NCBI RefSeq assembly: GCF_000524195.1
Contig: NW_020170389.1
Location: forward strand, 69,134-133,133
Direction of reading: 5' to 3'
DNA: 64,000 nucleotides
DNA from: Echinococcus granulosus
Lineage: Eukaryota; Platyhelminthes; Cestoda; Cyclophyllidea; Taeniidae
The stretch's first letter is position 1; every line of letters starts with the position of its first letter. The notes beneath the pieces are model-generated. The model worked only from the letters and a program-made list of their open reading frames with translations. It made no database searches and had not been told where the DNA came from. Shown here in pieces: positions 59,501-64,000 of this stretch. The position numbers and the translations under genes were made by a program.

Positions 59501-61247
59501 TGAAGGGTTTATCCACTGCCCTTTCATAAGAAGAGGTTTATGGTTGTGCAGGTTTGCAGCATCATTGCGGTGATTACATTCGCCTTCTTCCCTCATTGGT
59601 AGAATTCGTCTGCTACTTTATTAAATCCAATCAAGAAATGATCTAATATTTTGGTAATTTTATTGCCAAATTCTGTTGTCACTATCTAGTTCTGTGGTTC
59701 ACCTAGCCCATCTTGTCAATTATTGAGGTGCTTAAAAGGGGAAACATCCTTCCCTTCCCTATCGTCAGTGACGTAAATCGGTCATGAGTCCGTTCGGCGA
59801 CTCCATAGAGCACAAGCAGGAGTTGTGGGCTCACACCTGGTCCAGGCATCTAAATTCTCTCAAAAAAACACAAAACTTCACTTAATTTTTATAAACCATT
59901 GTCGTTTTATAAGACGTCAAACCTTAGGAGAGCATGAGCGCAAAGACTCACTTGGACTGTCCGAGGTTCAGCTTAATGTTGGCGGAGGCTTCACCACTGG
60001 CATTTTTTGAGAAGACCACATACTCTCCCCCATCGTTGGCATTTATGTCCGCGATTTGTAGGGTTAGCACATGTTTGTTACCATTGGTGACCGCTTTAAT
60101 GGTATACCGACCCCCGGGATTGATGAGCGCCCCGGCTTTGGACCACCTCACGTCACCGATTGGCTTGGCCTCCAGAATGCATTCAAATTCTACGGCTTTG
60201 CCAATCTTTCGAATTTTGGGTTGTTCTGTGAATTTGGGAGCTATTCCTGACAGGAAAAAAACTGTAAAGTAGCTCAGAATATCTTAAGCGGCAAAGACTC
60301 ATTTAGAGTCTTGTTCTGCTGGGTGAGAACATCAGAAAAAATCGGCGTTAGATTTTCGGGGTTCTTAAAGGGATTTGTAGCCAGGTTTATTATCAAAAAG
60401 AAATTAATGTTACAAATTCTCCTGCAAATTCATCCATCATGGAGGACGAACTACGCAGTTATGGGGATTGCGGTAATTGGGGGCAGTCGTCTGGTAGCCA
60501 CACAGATGAGGTGGTATAATGCTTGGCTAAATTAAACGAAGATCGGAGTCTTTGATTGGGGAAGGTACTGCAAAGCCCTTTTGGACAGCAAGTAACAGGG
60601 AAGGCAGAAAATTTGTCATTCAATTTCTTATGGCTTTTGCCTGTTGAGAGGCGAAATGGCCTATCAAGAGCTTTACAAGTGCTACACGGTTTGGGAAAGG
60701 TGGTTGCCATTCAATTTGTTTATGCAATGGAAAGATGTGATAAGGCAAAAACTTCTAATTTTATCATAAAATTTGCCGTAATGCATATAGACTACGGAAA
60801 TGAAATGATAGAACGACTTCCATCTTCAGTGCCAACAAACCATGGGAATTGACAGGCTGACAGTTAGGTAATCCGAGTGATGCGTCTAATCAACGCTGTT
60901 CACTCCGGATGCCACTTTTTTTCTAGCAAAAAAAAACTGGTTTAATACCCAAAAAAGAGGCTATTAAAAGTTTGTGCCAAAACAAATCCAGTGGAATAGG
61001 ACCATTGAAACCCGCGGAGCTTTACTTCCACCTGAAGGTGGGTCCAGTCATGAACTAAGCCTACTGCCGATCAAATAACCAATAAAAACTCAATTTAAAA
61101 ACCGAGCAATTATTTAAGGATAGTTCAAATCCATATCTTAAAACAAAATAAGAGAATCGAAAGGGATTGCGTTCTGCTTGCCCTCAAATCTGCCACTACT
61201 GACCCGAAAGGCATGACCTTAACCCACTCACCCACAGCTGAAGTCAT
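19527..61247 (-). CDS. unc-22: Twitchin (giant Ig/FN3 kinase of muscle), nearly complete gene
   Basis: This is a giant sarcomeric protein of the titin/twitchin/projectin family. It binds thick filaments in the A-band and carries a kinase thought to respond to stretch. I resolve about 88 coding exons, from a 16-nt first coding exon at 61232-61247 to the stop codon at 19527. Total coding length is about 19.2 kb (about 6,400 residues), close to nematode twitchin. Nearly every junction was checked for GT-AG ends and reading phase; most boundaries are phase 1, as usual for Ig/FN3 modules. Domain order is Ig x5, linker, Ig x5, FN-FN-Ig-FN-FN-Ig, three ten-domain super-repeats, Ig-Ig-FN-FN-Ig-Ig-FN, kinase, Ig x5. 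Unresolved points are a 100-N gap inside Ig6 with frameshifts beside it, and one phase conflict near 21861-21903. The single kinase with Ig domains on both sides, and the absence of a titin Z-disc region, favour twitchin over titin. Component blocks are listed separately. Confidence 0.96.
21375..21398. repeat. Perfect 9-bp inverted repeat in a twitchin intron
   Basis: ATGCGCACT, a 6-nt spacer, then AGTGCGCAT. It lies in the intron between the two Ig25 exons. It could form a short hairpin in the transcript; no function is assigned. Confidence 0.6.
23624..25497 (-). CDS. unc-22: Twitchin kinase domain and autoregulatory tail
   Basis: The exons are 25404-25497, 24972-25175, 24742-24883, 24261-24613, 23808-23934 and 23624-23726. 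The Ser/Thr kinase is intact: glycine loop EEIGTGSFGVVHRA, catalytic Lys in TYVAKFV, the FLSGGELFDRI hinge region, catalytic loop HLDIKPENIM (HLD rather than HRD, usual for titin-like and myosin light chain kinases), VDFGLA, and FAAPE closing the activation segment. The C-lobe ends at FEALNHPWL. Next comes a basic regulatory stretch (DDQRRRIPSKRYNAVRQQ) and SSIRRLKRDDYKIYSTHFD, which matches the position of the inhibitory tail that folds over the active site in twitchin. All catalytic residues are present, so I expect activity. Confidence 0.97.
25919..28980 (-). CDS. unc-22: Twitchin Ig19-Ig20-FN29-FN30-Ig21-Ig22-FN31, pre-kinase block
   Basis: The exons are 28501-28980 and 28242-28331 (Ig19 and Ig20), 27632-27934 (FN29), 27173-27475 (FN30), 26807-27091 (Ig21), and 26213-26660 with 25919-26139 (Ig22 and FN31). 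Examples are WLRNGMELNPSSRVKI (Ig19), WKPPRNDGGSKVTHYVVE (FN29), VTWYKGDRELVPSHR (Ig21) and RFRVFADNLHGRSDPSEP (FN31). FN31 directly before the kinase is a conserved feature of titin-like kinases. After it comes a basic then acidic linker (KARNKQRRRLGDGEPRG) leading to the kinase domain. Confidence 0.94.
29063..35223 (-). CDS. unc-22: Twitchin super-repeat C (FN21-23, Ig17, FN24-25, Ig18, FN26-28)
   Basis: Thirteen exons total 3,057 nt (1,019 codons): 34924-35223, 34548-34847, 33720-34096, 33360-33651, 33141-33285, 32911-33068, 32694-32835, 31857-32124, 31091-31342, 30665-30884, 30086-30271, 29502-29615 and 29063-29365. Typical motifs include WKPPDSDGGNPIKGYIVEKR and YEFRVAAVNEGGPGDFSRP (FN22), and AGQEIRLPVTWFG opening Ig17. 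Three exon pairs that are separate in repeat B are fused here (34924-35223, 34548-34847, 31857-32124). The intron at 29616-30085 carries a degenerate GGAT-type array. Confidence 0.94.
29640..30060. repeat. Degenerate GGAT/TGAA-type tetranucleotide array in a twitchin intron
   Basis: The plus strand shows repeated GGATGGATGG, GGATGAATGG and related units, densest at about 29880-29910, decaying on both sides. Similar short GGAT-rich patches lie at 58085-58132 and 63335-63372. It is an old microsatellite expansion in non-coding sequence. Confidence 0.7.
35306..42036 (-). CDS. unc-22: Twitchin super-repeat B (FN13-15, Ig15, FN16-17, Ig16, FN18-20)
   Basis: Fourteen exons total 3,054 nt (1,018 codons): 41932-42036, 41657-41851, 41215-41319, 40923-41117, 40286-40662, 39911-40205, 39177-39321, 38881-39038, 38660-38801, 38435-38586, 37998-38362, 37704-37923, 36041-36337 and 35306-35608. 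The domain order and most exon lengths match repeats A and C. Two exon pairs that are separate in A are fused here (37998-38362 and 36041-36337). FN15 (40286-40662) is almost identical in its core to FN23 of repeat C. The 1.37-kb intron at 36338-37703 shows no supported exon. Confidence 0.94.
42119..47241 (-). CDS. unc-22: Twitchin super-repeat A (FN5-7, Ig13, FN8-9, Ig14, FN10-12)
   Basis: Fifteen exons total 3,069 nt (1,023 codons): 47137-47241, 46756-47055, 46472-46669, 46015-46391, 45651-45942, 45434-45578, 45224-45381, 44760-44901, 44529-44680, 44334-44449, 44010-44261, 43710-43929, 43436-43624, 43252-43365 and 42119-42427. The domain order is FN-FN-FN-Ig-FN-FN-Ig-FN-FN-FN. FN domains show the W-x-P-P ... 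DGG motif and the YxFRVxAxN motif. Ig13 opens AGQELSLPVAWFGYPKP and carries a long Pro/Glu-rich loop. The exon ending at 44010 uses a GC donor (CTT|GCAAGT), the only way to join DNGGSPITNYVVEK in phase. The exon starting at 47055 fuses two units that stay separate in repeat B. Confidence 0.94.
47603..51743 (-). CDS. unc-22: Twitchin FN1-FN2-Ig11-FN3-FN4-Ig12
   Basis: The exons are 51150-51743 (both FN1 and FN2), 50686-50810 and 50342-50604 (Ig11 and the start of FN3), 49308-49807 (rest of FN3, and FN4), and 47603-47899 (Ig12). FN3 hallmarks are WDPPEDDGGRPITHYDVE and KFRVRAVNDQGPS in FN1, and WVKPRKENGAPVKNYIIE and YEFRVMAVNKAGKS in FN2. Ig12 is RVGEPLSIPIPIKGAPKPTV through RGDSGKYKVHLSNDYGEDEA. 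This block shows the plain FN-FN-Ig pattern before the super-repeats. The intron between FN4 and Ig12 (47900-49307, 1.4 kb) has no supported exon. Confidence 0.94.
51828..54595 (-). CDS. unc-22: Twitchin Ig domains 6-10 (gap in Ig6)
   Basis: The exons are 54483-54595 (to the gap), 54372-54382, 54044-54293, 53067-53330, 52801-52948, 52465-52724, 52245-52347 and 51828-52025. Ig6 starts KFIEDLKDVKAKEG, is broken by the gap, and resumes at NEYVLEIKNIAMEDAAKYAC. Ig7 covers NQKLPKTAEVVRGKDLTLEC to AEGEYCC. Ig8 has FECEVSDREAEVQWFKNDE and IKNIAMDDDATYTC. Ig9 has LVCKAYNPKKYPVKWYKDG and VMEDEGVYSC. Ig10 begins KPPTVDLANFDDYLKLKKG and ends ADAGNYTLKLANSMG. Tandem Ig domains just before the FN3 region are typical of twitchin. 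Two reading-frame breaks at about 54492 and 54530, next to the gap, look like assembly errors. Confidence 0.92.
54383..54482. other. Assembly gap of 100 N inside twitchin Ig6
   Basis: A run of exactly 100 N is the usual placeholder for a gap of unknown size. The exon on its right side (54483-54595) and the 11-nt exon end on its left (54372-54382, NFLQ after joining) belong to one Ig domain, so the gap hides the middle of that domain. Confidence 0.97.
54694..55101 (-). CDS. unc-22: Twitchin Ser/Thr/Arg-rich linker exons
   Basis: The exons are 55023-55101 and 54694-54849, joined in phase 0. They encode about 78 residues with no Ig or FN3 fold. The sequence is rich in Pro, Arg, Ser and Thr (TTPRPGSRRPSD, RRDSASSRRTSLAEAIPGF). 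The Arg-Arg-x-Ser motifs (RRDS, RRTS) look like basophilic kinase sites, which would suit a flexible, phosphorylatable hinge, as described for twitchin linkers in other animals. The linker separates Ig1-5 from Ig6-10. The first of these exons opens with Gln-Met after a 1.46-kb intron. Confidence 0.85.
55102..56565 (-). other. 1.46-kb twitchin intron 8 with GT-rich and pentanucleotide repeats
   Basis: The donor is GAGCA|GTAAGC and the acceptor is preceded by a T-run. The intron contains an imperfect GTG/TGTG tract at about 56213-56368 and a GCAAT/GCAGT pentanucleotide run at 55749-55773. Open frames over the GT tract on both strands are low-complexity artefacts. Confidence 0.8.
56566..60246 (-). 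CDS. unc-22: Twitchin N-terminal Ig domains 1-5
   Basis: The exons are 59952-60246 (Ig1), 58844-59151 (Ig2), 58195-58406 with 57935-58020 (Ig3), 57342-57537 with 57100-57184 (Ig4), and 56885-56947 with 56566-56809 (Ig5). Each Ig shows the I-set pattern: a Pro-Lys-Phe type opening strand, a Trp in the C strand, and a late Asp-x-Gly-x-Tyr motif (for example NANDGGEYVVF in Ig1 and NDGGGYKIKAVN in Ig2), ending in a hydrophobic G strand. Ig5 lacks the usual first Cys (STLSMRMNYSG). The last intron (56810-56884) is 75 nt, in frame and stop-free, so it could be retained. These domains would occupy about residues 6-501. Confidence 0.92.
61232..61247 (-). CDS. unc-22: Twitchin first coding exon (16 nt)
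   Basis: ATG ACT TCA GCT GTG G|GTGAGT encodes MTSAV plus the first base of a Gly codon. Splicing to the acceptor at 60247 (TTTTTTTCCTGTCAG) completes Gly and runs in frame into IAPKFTEQPKIRK, the start of Ig1. The phase fit makes this the likely initiation exon; an alternative 5' exon upstream cannot be excluded. Confidence 0.75.
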
Positions 61248-64000
61248 TGTCGTTGTGTCCTCTTACTCGTCCTGTCTCGAAAGCATAAAATCCACGCGGT
61301 AGCGCTATCACCGTTCTGGTGGCCGCTTTGGGTTTGGGGTTATCGAAAAAGGTATACAAAGGAGTGAATGCTATCCCGCGCGAGCTCTCTCTCCTTCCCT
61401 CTGTCTTGGTGGATGGAAGAATGGATGTTTATACGCCGATATGACTGTACTTACAGTGTCGCGCGGTCGAAAGGAGTGACGGAAAAAATTGCAGCAAACC
61501 GATCTTTGGGCTACACGCGCATGCACACATACACCTAGGTGTGTATGGGGGAGGGGAGGAGGCGGGGGGGTGGGGCACAAGGCACAATAGCACCAATCTC
61601 TAGTGGACCCCACGCTTCCCGTGCGTACGTGTGTCTGTGTTTGGGTGTGTGAGGGTTGTGGCCTATCACAACAGCAAGACGGGCTGAAGCACTCTTCGAT
61701 TTATGCGTACGCGCAAGTGCCATGGACTGCGATGGGCTGACGGACACGAGAGAGGGTAGGCTGAAGTGGGGGCGAGAAGAGAGGAGAAGGGGACACCAAG
61801 GCACACATGACGCACGTGCGCGTCAACCCTTCTATTATTGGGGTTACCAAACCGACAATTGTTCCCCCATCCTTCTCTAGCTCCTCCCCCACCACCACTA
61901 CCGCCACCGGCGCCTTTCCGTCTTAGGGTGAGAAAAAATTTAATGGCTGGCTTACATCCTTTTGCATCGATCAGCCAATGCACCTTTGCGTGTAGGGATG
62001 GAAAAGTCAGTGAAATTAAAAAGTCAGAAAATTAGAAATTCATACTTTAATGTTTTTAATCATCACTGAAAGCAGCAGAAGCGAGAGAATGTCTAGCTGT
62101 AAAGCCCCAAATGGCCTTATGGCTATTGAACAAGTAAATCAGGATCGGTCAAGTGCTTTCCTCCTGCACAGGCAACAGTGGTTACCATGTCGATGGAAAA
62201 GGTGACCTTTGGGCGAGAATGCTAACGTCTGGGAGGTGGATTCAAAGCAAACTTGGTGTGATAAACGCACTTTCACTCCACCTAAAGTTGATGTGTTTGA
62301 AGGGTGACTTAGAGTCCTCTACAGTTTGCTTGTAAAAAACATTATTGAATACGAATTTTTTATGAAAATGCTTACTTTGTGACTTCAGTTAGGTTAATTT
62401 TATTCTTTAACTCTGATAGGTCATGGCACAATTTCCTGACTCCTACTGAGGTCATACAGGTTTGTGAATTCCACCTTCTCGTAGTTTTGATTCTGGCAAT
62501 TCAGAATGTCACGTGCCTCGGAGTGGATTCAACCACGCATGATCGGCAGTTCTAAGGTGACGCGTCAAGTGACTATTCCCAATGTTGGGGCAACGCCGAA
62601 GCCTAAGGGATTGCGCTGCTGAGAAACAGTGCCCTGTCACCCATACCACGAATGACAAAGTGTCTTTGCATTTTATTTGGGAAACCCTGAAGAGTGTGCG
62701 TAAGGGTTAAATTTGGGTGCTAAATCAATCCCTACGCAGAGGTGTGAGGAGCCTTACTTTCGGTGGTGTGCACCGGGGGAGAGAGATCAAGAATCTTTAG
62801 CTTTGTGTGTGGAGTTGAGGTCTTATTCAAGAGATCAGGATGGATGTTTCTGAATTTTGTATTAACTACTACACTGCTTTGACTGCATGCACTTCTCAGT
62901 CCTTACTTAAGTTGGCGGTAAAACCTCCTTTGTAGCGGTGCGCCTGGTAACGCCTTTGTCGAGGACTCCGAACGCTACATTGGTGGCAGTGGCAAACGAA
63001 TTCGATCCATGATTCCTTCAGCTAATTACCCAACTCAAACAGCAAAGAAGAGGAAAACATCCTGTGGGTGACTGATACCACCGGGACAAGTACGATTTTG
63101 TCTCTTTGCCCAGGGAGGGAACTAAGAACTGAGGAGACACCCGACTTGAGTCATTTAACAACGCCTATTCTGCAGCCGTCTGTAGTGCTAAGATGGATTA
63201 CGTGAACAAATGATAACTGCTCCATGTCTCCAATTGCTAGACTTAAGAAATACAGATTATTAAAGCTCTAAATCCACTTTACGTAGCTTTCCTTTGAGGT
63301 GGTGTTCAAAGAGCGCGTACTGTGATGGTTGGATAAGAGATGGAAGGAAGGGTGGATGAATGGATGGATAAAGCAGGGATAAGGGAATGTGGGAAGAGGC
63401 TGACACCAATTACGTAACCAGCCATTAGTAAAAATGAAAGTAAATTGTAGCAAGAAATGCTCAATCATAGCGTGAGCAAGAATTTCGATTGTCCATTAGT
63501 ATTTGCAAACGTTTGTTCATTCAGTACTTTCACCACCAACGTCGCACATATGTGACGCGTGTCCTCTTCCCCCTTACGATAAATGATTCCTACTTGTGGC
63601 TTTGAAGGGTACTAACTATGCTAAGGATGAAAGTGTGCTGTCCAAATAGCTCAGTAAAACTCCTTTTCGGAAGGCTGGAGTAGATTTTACCCCAGTCTGG
63701 CTGGTGGCTGTGGCCAAAGATGGCAATGGCCGCAACTTTCAACCTACTTTACTCAAATAATGCAATTTCCTTGGTTCAAAAATGGCCTTTTCTTCTTCCT
63801 CTAAACTTTTGCAGGAATCGCGCCAGGTAATGGCTTCAGGCACCTACCTGGTTACAAGGAATATTTGTATCTCGGTGGGGCAACAACCGTAACTCCATGC
63901 CTCCTCAAAACCCAAACTAGGGTCCTTATCTTCAAACTCCCTGAATCACAGAAATATTTTGAGTTAGCTAAGGAAAAAATCCTGTCTATTGAGCACGAAA
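61248..64000. promoter_or_regulatory. Upstream flank of twitchin, no supported gene
   Basis: This lies 5' of the presumed initiation exon and should hold the twitchin promoter and any untranslated first exon. It includes a G/T-rich, low-complexity segment at about 61540-61660, a GGAT-rich patch at 63335-63372 and a single dispersed palindrome at 63541-63556. I see no TATA box or muscle-type enhancer site I would defend. Open frames here are low-complexity or of chance length. Confidence 0.4.
63541..63556. repeat. Single copy of the 16-bp palindrome
   Basis: GTCGCACATATGTGAC is a one-mismatch relative of the palindromes at 5345, 5389 and 15136. No clear partner copy is seen within 60 bp. Confidence 0.5.

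Noticed and set aside
61371..62035. Open frames on both strands upstream of twitchin
   Set aside because: The translations are dominated by Pro, Arg and Gly from low-complexity DNA, with no splice logic.
1..64000. tRNA, rRNA, CRISPR, viral or bacterial gene clusters
   Set aside because: Nothing in the window shows their sequence hallmarks. The content is ordinary eukaryotic nuclear DNA.

Overview
This window is eukaryotic nuclear DNA from an invertebrate. It shows spliced genes with very short introns (38-80 nt) mixed with introns of 1-5 kb, GT-AG boundaries and a 100-N scaffold gap. Its main content is one giant muscle gene, twitchin (a titin-like kinase), which is typical of protostomes. 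The overall style suggests a flatworm, perhaps a tapeworm, but that is inference: no ribosomal or mitochondrial marker is present to prove it.

Layout. (1) 1-2651, plus strand: the 3' part of a protein-coding gene I do not recognise, only partly resolved into exons. (2) 4279-11233, minus strand: a complete five-exon M-Ras-type small GTPase of 201 residues with a 5-kb intron, ending in a polybasic tail and a CaaX box. (3) 12667-13935, plus strand: a compact gene for a 422-residue protein with a possible PTB/PH-like N-terminal domain and a very acidic C-terminus. (4) 13936-19058: no gene supported; one dispersed palindrome pair. (5) 19059-19384, plus strand: a probable two-exon gene for an 84-residue protein, convergent with twitchin. 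(6) 19527-61247, minus strand: a nearly complete twitchin gene of about 88 coding exons, roughly 19.2 kb of coding sequence or about 6,400 residues. (7) 61248-64000: the upstream flank of twitchin, with no supported gene.

Twitchin reads, N to C: ten Ig domains interrupted by a Ser/Thr/Arg-rich linker, FN-FN-Ig-FN-FN-Ig, three tandem copies of a ten-domain super-repeat (FN-FN-FN-Ig-FN-FN-Ig-FN-FN-FN, about 1,020 residues each), Ig-Ig-FN-FN-Ig-Ig-FN, a kinase with its autoregulatory tail, and five C-terminal Ig domains. I count 31 FN3 and about 27 Ig domains. The three super-repeats keep almost the same exon lengths and phases. Each copy lacks introns that the other two retain, and two copies share a nearly identical tract that looks like gene conversion.

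The genes do not form a pathway. The sequence contains no mobile genetic system, CRISPR array or other exotic machinery. The novelty lies in the architecture and evolution of the twitchin gene, an unusual M-Ras effector loop, a small uncharacterised gene and a paired palindromic repeat.
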